Shown here in pieces: positions 45,139-56,700 of a DNA stretch of 64,000 nucleotides. The notes beneath the pieces are model-generated. The model did not search any database. It worked only from the letters and a program-made list of their open reading frames with translations, and was not told where the DNA came from. How positions within the stretch are numbered: the stretch's first letter is position 1; each line of letters starts with the position of its first letter. A program made the position numbers and the translations under genes. The stretch lies in the NCBI GenBank assembly GCA_950295325.1, contig OX485806.1, positions 52,945,169 through 53,009,168 on the forward strand, in the 5' to 3' direction. The DNA comes from Polytrichum commune. Taxonomy: Eukaryota; Streptophyta; Polytrichopsida; Polytrichales; Polytrichaceae.

Positions 45139-47703
45139 ATGGATGCTCAACTCGAAAATGTGTCACCGGAGCGAGGAGGTAGCTCCCTCCAAGTGTCACT
45201 AGAAGGAGACTCAATACAAAGGGCACAAGCAACACCATGGAAGTCCGTGCAAATTGGCGAAAGCACACCACATGCAATGTCATACCGTAACCCTCGGTTG
45301 CACGATGCCTCGAAAAGTCAAACCACCAAGAGAAAAAAAACCGTGGACTACACCGCCACATCCACACCCACAATTCCAAATAAGTCCACACCATCCTCTA
45401 CAAATACAAGACCCAAAAGGCTAACCACCCTTGGCATTGATATGGTAGGACAAATGTGGTTGGGATTCCACATGCAAGAGGCACTCTCCACACCAAGAGG
45501 AAAAAAAGACTTAAAAGAGAAACGCACAGACGAGGAATTCAACGCCACCAGGACACTCATCAACGAAGTCCAAGAATTTTGATTGCTTCGGCATGCCTTC
45601 CCAAGGACAAAGCAATCCCTCTACCCCTCCGAACGACCGGACGCGGTACCCGGTCAACACCTACACTTCACACAAATACCCATGTACAAGAAAATCTCTC
45701 AAGATACGGGCCTCACCGAAGGATTCCATGTCACTATAAGGTTTGACGGAGAATACAAAAAGCTTAGCCGGCAAGAAGTCAAGACCGCATGCATGGAGCG
45801 GCTAAGATTCATGAGCATTCCCCTAGGCTCTACCTACTCCAACCCGATTGACATAGGCATCAACATGGTCACAAGAAATTGGGCCGCATTCATTAAAATC
45901 CACCTACAACACCCAAAGAGAGATGGATTAGCTCTTCTTCGAGGAGAACGCGTTTTTGTAATGACGATGGGTGATGGAGAACCAGTCATCGGCAAAGTGG
46001 AGAAAGGCTTCGAACTCATCACAAAGGCCAAGAACATGAGGCTCCACCTCAAAGGTGCCACCCTCTAGAGTAGCACGGCCATAAACATACTCCGCAACCT
46101 CATGAGTGAATCCTGCTACGAAGGCTGAGAGGTAGAAATTCTCTCACCCACCAAATCGGACAAGGAGAAGGACTTCGCCTTTATCACCCTCACCACCGAA
46201 GAGGCGAGGGATGACATCCTTAGCAACGGCCTAACCTACCGCTCCGAACGACTTAAGGTGAGCATTACCAAGGACAAAGACACAAGCAACTTATCGGAGC
46301 TTAGAATTAGCACCACGTTGGTAGCTAACAACCTGCCTCAACGCGAATCCCAATCAACCATCACCAAGGCACTCAAGCGGCTCTTCGTGGGGGACAATAT
46401 CACCGGCATCACCTACGGACACAAATCCAATCAAGAGGACGATCGACAAGCCGGATGGTGTCACATACAGTGCCTCAATGCGGCGGTCTACACGGAATGG
46501 CTACGTAAGTCCACCTACATCCTAGGAAGGCGAGTGGACTTCATCCCACACAAAGGAAGCATAGACAGCTCTGAACCTAACCAAACAACCATACGACTAG
46601 CACACGCCCCCATTCGAGAAGTTATTGCACAAAAGGCTCAAGCCATGAGCAACACCGCCGCCTCTTCACCCCTCGTATCGGAGAAATTCTTCACCAAAAC
46701 CATCAAAAAATTGGTAGAAACAGTTGACGGCAAGCTCACCACGCTCACCAACAACATCAACCTCAACACGGACAAGAGAATCAAAGCCTCCCCAGACACA
46801 CTCAAGACCCACGCCACGAACATCCACAACATTATGAGCACCATGGCAATGGAATTTCAACAATCCAACAATCGCATACACAACATTATGCAAACGCTCA
46901 CCGCCACCTCACCGGAACCCCCTCAAGCCAACATCACAAGACTTCCTCACGCACCAAGCACATTCATGGCTAACGCCTATGCGGGAGAGCCCAACACACA
47001 CCTAGGGCCACCGGGATTCTCCGGCGCCCACTATCGGAGCCCCTCACCAAGCCTACACCAACAACAACGATATGCACTAATAATAGCCTACAGCCCCATA
47101 CCACACATATGTAATCAACGCATGGCCAATAACCTTGACCCACGATTTTTAACCATCTCACGTAGACTCCAAAGCCTACCAGTGGATATACACTCAAACA
47201 CAATATGCAAAAACTACCCCCACCACACCACAAAAATAACTACCATACCACAAGCATACTCTGTCATTAATGACAAAATTGCTAAGGGAATACCCATAAC
47301 CTTAGCAAACCTCAAAAATGAACTACCGCATCTCCCACAAAAAATGATACAAGAACTAACCAAATATACCCATGAAATAAAAGGATATTACCCCACTACA
47401 CACACAACACAACACTACGACACCCCACCCAACTACACAAGACCAAACAACCCCCATACTCAAACCCTAAAGATAATCACTTGGAATATCGGATGCATTA
47501 ACTCCAACCTTCCCGGTATCCAAGAGCTTACACAAAAATTACACACAAACCCACACATCATACTCATCCAAGAAACAAAAATCCCAAAAACGAAATCCAC
47601 AATATACATAGACCGCCAACTACAAAACTACAAAATCATATACAACAACTCCAATAACACAATAGATACGCAGGTCCCACACAAGCAAGAGGCGGCATAC
47701 TAG
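45139..47703 (+). pseudogene. LINE N-terminal region: RRM-like domains and start of AP endonuclease
   Basis: One frame runs the whole way with stops at 45580, 46066 and about 46126. It includes two beta-alpha units that look RRM-like (FHVTIRFDGEYKKL; STTLVANNLPQRES...GWCHIQCLNAA), as in the ORF1 or N-terminal parts of many plant LINEs, then a Thr/His/Asn-rich linker, and the first catalytic strands of an AP endonuclease (LKIITWNIGCIN; HIILIQETKIPK). The frame ends at 47701 because of a shift; the endonuclease continues in another frame as RGGILAMI. Confidence 0.75.
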
Positions 47704-48420
47704 CCATGATACCAATATCCATATTCACAAATGAAAACATCGTCAAGGTGCCAACCCCTAGTCCAATATCACCATATCTCCAAGCCATAATAATCAAGAA
47801 CAAACCATTAACACCAATAATCATCCTAAATATGTACATGCCAACACACCTAGAAGGTGCACATATCATACCCGAAATCCAAAACCAAATCCATAACCTC
47901 ACATTACAACATCCTAATCACACAACCATACTAGCCGGAGACTTTGACCGTGACATATTACTCAAAGGGAGAACTAACAATGACACAATAATCCCGCCCA
48001 ACACAAATGACCAAGAGTGGGCCCAATTCACACAAAATACTGGACTTCGGGTGATTAAAAAACCCAATAAACTTCATACGACAAGGGGGCCAAAATTACA
48101 CATCAACGAGCCATATAGATGGTTTTTACACCAACGCCTCCAATGCCCCCAACCTCCAAAGCCACACGCTAATTAACCTAAATCAAAACTCAGATCACTA
48201 CCCGGTCCAACTACAACTAGCCCCTAACACCGTAGTCATCAAAGAAACCACCACCCCCATAAATAACCCACGAATCACATACCCCATACCTCCTAACAAC
48301 CTCCAAAACCTACAAACAACCTTCCTAGGCAAACAAAATTTAGCAATAGAAAACCTCACACAAACACTACAACAAGAACAACTTACCCCCACACAATGGG
48401 AAGATGCATAACATAAACTA
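47650..48420 (+). pseudogene. LINE AP endonuclease, C-terminal part
   Basis: Continues the endonuclease in two shifted frames: PTQARGGILAMI, then LAGDFDRD (about 47933; most relatives have GDFN), then SHIDGFY, and finally NSDHYPVQL with the catalytic SDH at 48190-48198. The Asp, Asn-site and His positions are all recognisable, so the fold was functional before decay. It nicks target DNA for target-primed reverse transcription. Confidence 0.8.
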
Positions 48421-48542
48421 CAAGAAATCACCAACTCCCTAAGCCAAAGCATAGAGCAGACATGTATGTCAAAACCCACCCCACCACTACCTAATAGGGT
48501 CAAATCCCAAGGAGGATTCCTCCCTAGGACACAACAGAAAAA

Positions 48543-50677
48543 GTGGAAACATCAACTAAAAAATATCATAACACCCGGAAAGCCATTAGACCTGCATGCC
48601 ACCACCCCCATACACACCTCCACAACAATTCAAATATAAAGAACCTACAACTCATACAAACACCCAATATTCCACCACTACCTCTTAACCCCACAAAATT
48701 ACGTGCATGGATAGAACAACTAGCCAACATAGGAAAAAATGCCAAGATAGAAGCCCACAAAATCATCACCAAACAAACCACGATAAACTGCAAAACAACC
48801 ATCACCAAATATAAAACCCTACTCAAAATCAAACCTAAAACAATTCACAAAATGATATTTAACCCAACAACCACCAACACGCTTGACTGCCTACAAAACC
48901 CACAAGGACATACCATCACCAAACCCGATGAAATAGCGAGGGAATTATATCATACCCAAAAACTATCATTCCAAAGGCAAACCCTTTTATGTGACGATGT
49001 CACGGATTATCCCAATACATGCCGATATGTAATGCGTAAATACCCTTGGCACACACATCAAGTAATCATACTAGAAAAAATAGGCCCCCCAACTACACAG
49101 ATATGCACTCATTTCACTAGAGAAGTTTATGATTGCTGCATTAAACGACTTACCAGAGGGAAAGCCCCGGGGCCGGATAACATCCTAAACGACATAATCA
49201 AAGCACTACCAACACAATGGCATGACCTCTTCTTCCTCTTCTTTAAATATTGTTATAAACAAAAAACAATCCCACAATATTGGAAATATACCACAACCAT
49301 CTTACTACACAAAAAAATGACCCGACCCACTTGTTCAACTATAGACTAATTGCACTAGCCAATACAATATACAAACTATACACTAGCACACTAACAACAC
49401 TCTTAACAAATTATGGGAAAAAACATAGACTACTACATTTTAGCCAAGAAGGATTCCGACCACAATGCAACACGTCAAGACAAATCCAAACGATCATAGC
49501 CACCTTGGAGGACGCACGACTAACCGCAAAATACATATACCTAACATATATTAACTTTAGAAACGCCTTCGGCTCTATAGACCACGCAATACTTCTAGCC
49601 ATCATGGAAGACATTGGCTATCCAATAGACGCAGTAGAAATCGTAGGAAATATTTACACAAACTCTACCACGGCATTCACAGGTAGCCATTTTGGAACAA
49701 CACTCCCAATAAGCCGATGCACAATACAAAGAGACACCCTCAGCCCATACCTATTTATAATTTTTCTCGAGCCCCTCCTAAGATGGCTTGAGAAAGATGA
49801 CATGGGGTACCACTTCAATACATCCTCTGCCACATACACCATAACCGCATACGCAGATGATTTGGCAATTATTGCAAACAATATACAACATATCCAACCA
49901 CAAGTAACCCAACTTCATAAATTCGCGAAATTGTCACACATGGACCTCAACCTCTCAAAATGTGCCATTACAGAATGTGCCATTACAGAATGTTCCAAGA
50001 AATCTAAACTAAAACCCAACACCTTCAAAGCATACATCCACTCACAACACATTACCTACAACTCCCAAAACTTCCCTATCCTTACCCAAAATGAACCATA
50101 CACATACTTAGGAATAAATCTAACGCCGTCACTCAAATGGAACTTACAAAAAAAAATTACGATCAAGAAAGTCAAACAACAAAGCCAACTATTGACTAAC
50201 TCACCGGCAAGCCTCAAACAAAAAATTAAAATTCTAAATACAGTTATTAAACTCAGAATAGCATACGCCTATTATGCAGTCCCGTTTTCCAAACCGGACA
50301 TTAAAAAACTAAACAAAATCATTAGCAAACTAACCAAAGAAATCTGCAATATCCCCAAAAGCACAGCCAACATTCTTACTCACCTCCCACATGAAAACTT
50401 TGGCATCAATGCCACCTCACTCCTACCAGACTATATACAATGCATTGGACAACAAATAATCCAAGCCCTTAATGACCCAGGGCAAATAGGCATTATTTAC
50501 CAACGACTAACCAAACACATAGCAGCCAAATATGGAGGTTTTTTTGACCTCCCCAAACTCAAACAACAAACGTGCGTACGATCACCCGTAGCTAGAACAC
50601 TCTTTCTCCTTGAAAGAGAATATGAAATACACGTCACTACTACAATCCGGGCATTCCCCGTTAGAAAACCCCACTAG
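48543..50677 (+). pseudogene. LINE reverse transcriptase
   Basis: The RT starts with the region before RGKAPGPDN (about 49160) and W.Y.TTILLHKK, shifts frame at an A-run near 49315, and continues with NYRLIALANTIYK, QEGFRPQCNTSRQ, motif A, RDTLSPYLF and the catalytic AYADD (49850-49861). Motif A reads YINFRNAFGSIDH: the first catalytic Asp is Asn (AAC, 49553-49555), explainable by one G-to-A change, so this RT would be inactive even without the frameshift. A 15-bp tandem duplication (GTGCCATTACAGAAT, about 49960-49992) adds five residues downstream of the active site. Confidence 0.9.
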
Positions 50678-50699
50678 AAGAAAATTGAAAAACCAACCC

Positions 50700-52310
50700 A
50701 AACTATAACAACCTCACAGATCTCTCCAAATCCAAGACCCAAAAATACCTCGATAAACTATACATGTACGGCATCACCACACTAACACAAATCCAGAATC
50801 CCGACACTAAAGCCATACTAACACCAAAAGAATTCCAATTCACATATAAACATATACCTAAAACTATCACGGAGGCCCTCCAACAAGCAACAACACTATT
50901 TCCCCCCCCCCCCACCACACACAAACCATACATGCCCAACACAACAAACACCACCACAAGGTGAAAGCTCGCATAATAATCCTCCTCCCCTACCACACCT
51001 TATACTAGGCCAAGCAATTCAAACCATAATAAAAGAAAAAACCACCACCAAGAAAGACAAATGGGGCGCACAAGCGATAACGAGGATGTACCTGTGCCAA
51101 TGGCAACTACCACACGGGAACACACAACAATGGCGCAAAGTAGAAGAATTACTACACCCAGACAATATACTCCTAGAACATAACATACTTTGCATCACAC
51201 AATATCACACAAATTAAAACGAACAAAATACCATCCTAAAATATTCTAGTTGCCTCAACCACATCCAATCAAAAGACAACAAATTCATACAGCCCCCCCT
51301 AAAAATTACCAACCTAAAGCTATCCATACAAGAATGTAACCCGGATAAAGACATCCAAGTAAACCGTCCAACCATTCAAAAACAAAACTCGGAAACCAAC
51401 ATCTACGACCAAAGAGGAAACTACATGGCCACCATCACTACAAAAAGACTACAATGGCTATGGAACCAATTCTCCTACCACCACCCTTCACAAACAACAC
51501 ACTCCCTTCAACCCCCACCCCAAAACTTTGAAACAGAAATACTGTGGCTCATACAAAGATACATAACTATACTCCCTAAAAGAAAGCCAAAAACCATACA
51601 ACCCAAAAACATGCACCACACAATACACCCAACAATTATCGAGACATTAATAGAATCCTTCAAAATCACACACTCATACTACTCATCCCCGCTCACATGT
51701 CCCACACAACTCACGCAATATTACTCACCCCACAACCGGGATATAATATTTGGCTTCAAGGGACACGCACAAACCTCTAGATGGAAAGGCATTGGCCTAG
51801 CATACCCCACAAACCACAAAGAGACCGTGGAAGCCATCCACTGGGCCAGAATGGCAGCCAAAGAAGACATAAACACGGCGACTGTCTTCATAATTAACCA
51901 TAACGACTGGACCCTACAACACATCCCACTCACATTAAATGGGGACATACACACCCTTGTAACCATCCCCCACATACCATAATATATAACCCCACACCAG
52001 AATGGCCAAAATACTATCAATATGTAGAACCTTCACTCACATCAATAATATGCATACACAACCAAACCAACCCAACAATAAACTTAAGAACCCCACAAGC
52101 ACTCGCACAAGTACTAGAACAAACCACTAACACACATATAAACACCTTTCCCATCAACCCCACGGCACCATACTACCACATTAAATTCTCAAATACATGG
52201 AAAAATGCCCCCATAAACAACACCCCCCCACCAAAAAAATCCCCCAACTGAACCTTCCGATTAAATACTATCACCAACACCACCCCAAATACCACCCACA
52301 ACAATGCATG
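50700..52310 (+). pseudogene. Unknown region between LINE RT and RNase H
   Basis: Coding-like segments in this interval include 50700-50965 and 51425-51982. The latter ends with FGFKGHAQTSRWKGIGLAYP, then HWARMAAKEDINTATVFII and NHNDWTLQHIPLTLNGD. This resembles in layout the C-terminal half of phage-type N6-adenine methyltransferases (a W.A..A helix, a VVLL-like strand, then W), with AYPT where NPPY would be. The likeness is faint and the reading may be wrong. Plant L1 elements usually have only a short linker here, so an extra domain is likely whatever its fold. Confidence 0.45.
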
Positions 52311-52991
52311 TACACATACGGGTCATTCATCCCACCAACCAAAAACTTCAAAGGTCAAATAGAGGGCGACGTAGCAGGATCAGGAGTATACAACCCCAAT
52401 AAAAATATCCACATGGCATAAAGATTACCAAGATACCAAAATATACTCAGAGCCCAACTAAATGCTATACTCATAGCCATCAAAACCATACAAAATACCC
52501 AAACCGACACACACATATTTATAGACAGCCTTAATAGCATATACTTAATCAGCAATCACATACAACACCCAACCTCACAACACCATCACCCAGACAAAAT
52601 CCTAATAACAGCCATAATACACCAAATCTATTTGACACCGCACTTAGTACATATACACAAAGTGAGGGCACATACGGGCATCAAAGGAAATGAAATAGCA
52701 GACACACTAGCCAATGAGGGCACAACTAAAGAGAAACCTACTCCCACACCCCATATACACATAGCCCATGCCACACCCTATTGGCTAGCAAGCTGCCCAA
52801 CTGCCACCCGCAACGGAGCAATCCGAAATTTACACACATTCGTAACAAAAACACATGACCATCAGGAAGTAAGGATGGCCCAACATAAACATCCATATGT
52901 AGATAAATGGCTATCTAACGACCAGATAAACCAAAAACTTTCCAACCACTTATGGAAAAACAATAAGATAACAGATGCCCAAATCACCTGA
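52311..52991 (+). pseudogene. LINE RNase H domain, catalytic residues altered
   Basis: Signature blocks of type I RNase H are in order: YTYGS (52311-52325, normally YTDGS), RAQLNAILIAI (normally an AEL motif), IFIDSLNSIYLI, and HKVRAHTGIKGNEIADTLAN. Two of the acidic residues (Asp to Tyr, Glu to Gln) are replaced and a stop lies at 52419, so this domain is inactive. It follows the unknown region and precedes the knuckle and second endonuclease. Confidence 0.85.
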
Positions 52992-53018
52992 ACTTTAAAA
53001 TTCCGCTACGTCCAATAC

Positions 53019-53712
53019 ATGGGTAATCACAAGAAAAACATCTTTTGGCCCCTCAAATTCCCAAACCCAAATTACACATTATGCCACAAAAATGACAGAG
53101 ACATGTGGCCCCACTTACTATCAATGTGCGAACACCCATATCTGAAAGGCCTAAGAATAGCCCGCCACAACAAGGCAGTACACCTCATCACTCAAACACT
53201 ACAAGCCAACAAGCACACCAGATACTACACACTAACAAACGTAGGCAATCTCAACAACAATAACCAAGATCAGACAGTCCCTAAATGGCTCATGGAATGT
53301 ACATGCACACAAATAAGATGCCAATGCCACGCCGGACTTAGACCAGACGTCCTCTGCATACTGGGAGTCCCAAACCACACTCCAACACCCCTATTACCTT
53401 CACACACACATACTATACAATTCATCGAATTCACATATTGCCACGACAGATTCCTTAGAACAAGCAATCACACAAAACCACGCCAAATATGACCCACTAA
53501 CGAACGCTATACAGAACAAATGATGGAAAACAAAGCCTCTTATCACTATTACAGTAGGAGTAAGAAGAGCTATACACGAACAATCCATTGAAAAACTAGA
53601 TGACCTCAAAATACCAAAGTCTAGTATCAAAAACTTCATTAAATACCTCACCTACCTTGTACTAAACAAAAAAAAACTTGACAATAAACAAAAAACCGTC
53701 ACACCCCCCTAA
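53019..53712 (+). pseudogene. R2-like restriction-type endonuclease at the LINE C-terminus
   Basis: The block opens with a zinc-knuckle remnant (LCHKNDRDMWPHLLSMC; the first Cys appears replaced by Tyr), then RHN (residues 49-51), RPD (108-110, codons 53340-53348) and FIEFTY with Glu 137 (53427). After a one-base shift near 53490 it continues KYDPLTNAIQ, then PLITITVGVRRAIHEQSI and an IPKSSIKNFIKYL tail ending at TAA 53710. Knuckle, RHN, (K/R)PD...E and KY..L are the order of the PD-(D/E)XK endonuclease of R2-type LINEs. It is unusual behind an AP endonuclease in the same element. Confidence 0.75.
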
Positions 53713-53715
53713 AAA

Positions 53716-56700
53716 GGGACCAAAAACCCATATCCTATTCGTTATTGGAGTCCTACATATTTTAAACTAATAGAGCCCACCTCTCAAAAGATGCATAACT
53801 CCTCATGCTACAACATGGTCCGCCATGGTAAGCAAGTGGATAACGGTGTCAGCCCTAAACTCCCACCCTTATGCGTCGTAGTCCAGGTGGAAGCCTATGG
53901 CTTACATGTCCTATCTTACTGCATCACTACTCACTCTTCCGCATACTACACCAGTAAATGGGGTTCTCACAAGCATACACTTTGATAATGTAATTGGGTG
54001 ATACATTAGCTTTCACAAGTACTTGATTTCCCTAACTGCCCAATTAAATACCCCACCTAAAAACCTTTTGGCCACATATCACAACCCCCTTGGAATATCC
54101 ATCATTCCAACCCCAATCGGCCCACGGCCTTAGACCCATCAACTTACACTAATTTCCCCTCACTCCTAACTCCTACACTAGTGAAACCAGATTCCAGTGG
54201 CTTCCTGATCTACCCTGCTCTACTCGCAGCCATCCATCTACACTTACGCTGCCGTTCCTCACACTATCCCCATTCAGCTGAGATGGAGGAGGTTGATGCC
54301 TCCCCTGTTCCGCTTAACCCCCTAGCCGTAATGCTTGCTGTCTTGCTACTGTGCCCTCTCCTGATCGGTGAAGTGTGCTAGTGGTCCCGGAATCCCAGCC
54401 AGGTAAGTGGGTCTGAAGCCTAGCTCAAGGGTGGATTCTTGGTACAGAACCTTCAAATCACCGAACAACGCCCTTCAACCTCCCCGCACCGGTGGGTGGT
54501 CTCCTCCTCACGTCATCCGTCAGCAGCTGAGTTGCCTATATCGGTGCCCTGCATCTCCATCTCAAATTCAGCCCAGCAACCCACCCTGATTGATTTTTTA
54601 TGCCCTCAGAGGCACCTCAGCCTCGCTTCCCCTTCCATGTGAGTTAACACCGACTCCTAAGTAATGCCCTCAGCAACCTCAAGCAGCGCCACCTGCCTTG
54701 CTTGGTTGCAGGCTTCCGCTCTTGCATTCCCCTTTGCCCCTCAGGAGCGTCCTCTGATCTGCTTTTTATGGCTGGAGATAGCAATGGAGATTTTAGTGCG
54801 TGGACAGTATTACCTAGATTTTTCTGATGCCGCTTCCGCATTCGCAGCCTATTCGAATCGTTGCTGCCCAAGGCGCAATCGCTCTCAAACCATAGTGTCG
54901 TGATTCCTGCATTATCTCAATCAATGCGCATACACCCAAGGTCACTAACCTTCGGCTTTTTCCCTGTCTCCCCGCTATGTCTACAGCAGCTCCCATTCAT
55001 GCAGCTGCTCACCCTCTTTGTAGGTCCCAGTAACCACCGAATTCAATGAGGAGAGAATTCTCCTGATGCCGCATTTGGACGTGAGTGCGGCAACCTTCCC
55101 TTCAGCCAAGCCATCAAGTCAGAGTTTCTGCTAGTCCCCTGCGAGCTGAGCCAGCCACGCTTCCACGGCTGCAACCCAAAATCACACACTGCTACGATGC
55201 CACATTCCTCCGGCCGTGCAGCCTCGTCCCCCCCGCTCGCACTCGTTCAACCAGTTTTGTTAAAAAGATAGAGAGAGACCAGGAGCCGACAGAGGCCCTC
55301 AACTGCCTCCTGCTTCCTGGTCCCGGGAATTCCAAGGTCACAATGACCATCACCCTCAACAAATACTAACCAAGCCTTATTCGGTCATTAAACTTCTACC
55401 CCCCTTAAGCCTAGTGGCCATTCCTCCTAACCTCAACGATTAATTACCACCCTAACTATTGTCCCATCAGGAGTTGAGCACTATTTCTCTCTCCTACACT
55501 TAATCCCAATCAAAATTCAATGCACCACTCTCTTTATGTTTTATACTAACTGATGAAAAATCAAAGTCTGAATTCTAATATCTTTTAAGGGTTAAAAACA
55601 CATGTGGGCTCAACTTTGGGCTCACAAACCGGCTCACATTCATGCCGGTACAATGTACGGGCATAATTTTACTTTCTTTCTTGTTGTACAAATCGTATGT
55701 CACTTACGTATAAGGGCAAAAGTTAATTAAGCCATCTAGTAGTTGGTTCCCTCCAAAGTTTCCTTCAAATTATCTAAATATCCCTTGTGAGGTTTTATCA
55801 AGTGAAACGAATGATTGGAAGCAATGGGGTTGTAGCACCCTCGACCAATTCTGCCTTGTGTATTACAATGTTGCACCGCATCCATGGAATTCTAACTATA
55901 ACCCACGATCCCTACCCTTTCGATCCGAGACCCCCCATTAAGCCCACCCATATTGAAATTCAACAAACCAACCCAAAATATCCTTTGGGGTCTGAAAGCC
56001 TCATCCATATGTTGCTCATCCTATTGTGTGGCATGATATCATCCATATTTTGAGATTTTGATTTCAAATGACATATTTGCAACAACCTAAATTCTAAACT
56101 ACCCCTTGTGCATATAACATCCAAGACAAACTTATTGTGCTAATTGAGTTCTCTATTGTCTCATTGTGTGAACCATTCTAATTAGAATATGTGCGGTGCT
56201 CGCTCTCTGCCATTGATGGTGCGCGCTCGGGGGGGGCAGTGTGTTAAAAAGTTAAGGATATAGGTGCGAATGACCACTATTTTATAGGGGGGTATTACTT
56301 TAATTTTTTTTTTCACATGCTATCATTATGTGATTTTCTACTTTGGGTTAATAGAAAAATGGCTTGCATTACTTATAATTCCAAATTACCTATTATTCCA
56401 TACCCTATAGTACTTTAAAGATATCCAGTGCCATTTTTGATACCCTATATTACTCTTAAGTCCATTTATAATTTTTAGCCCCCATGTTTTTAAAATACCC
56501 TATCATTTGTTCGCACGTATATTGCTACTCCAACCAATGACTACCCCCCTCGAGGGTGCGCGTGAACCACTCTCCTCCCCTTCCTCTATTGGTTGCAGGT
56601 TCATATGCCAATTTCAAGTCATGTTTCATCCATACATCTTGCTCAAGTTTGATGGGGTCGGTCTTCCTTCTATGCACATTAGATCCTTCTTTTTAAGTTC

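Larger units (their letters stand above)
42290..53715 (+). mobile_element. Very long single-ORF LINE with AP endonuclease, RT, RNase H and R2-like endonuclease
   Basis: A plus strand almost devoid of G in long stretches covers some 11.4 kb. Coding starts near 45139 and ends near 53712. Domains in order: RRM-like RNA-binding region, AP-type endonuclease, LINE reverse transcriptase, an unknown region, RNase H, CCHC-like knuckle, and a restriction-like endonuclease. ORF1 and the AP endonuclease share one frame with no stop between 46258 and 47701, so the element probably encodes one polyprotein. LINEs with both endonuclease types are known as Dualen/RandI (first seen in Chlamydomonas); this one looks related. 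Many frameshifts and stops, no clear poly-A tail and no visible target duplication. Confidence 0.8.
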
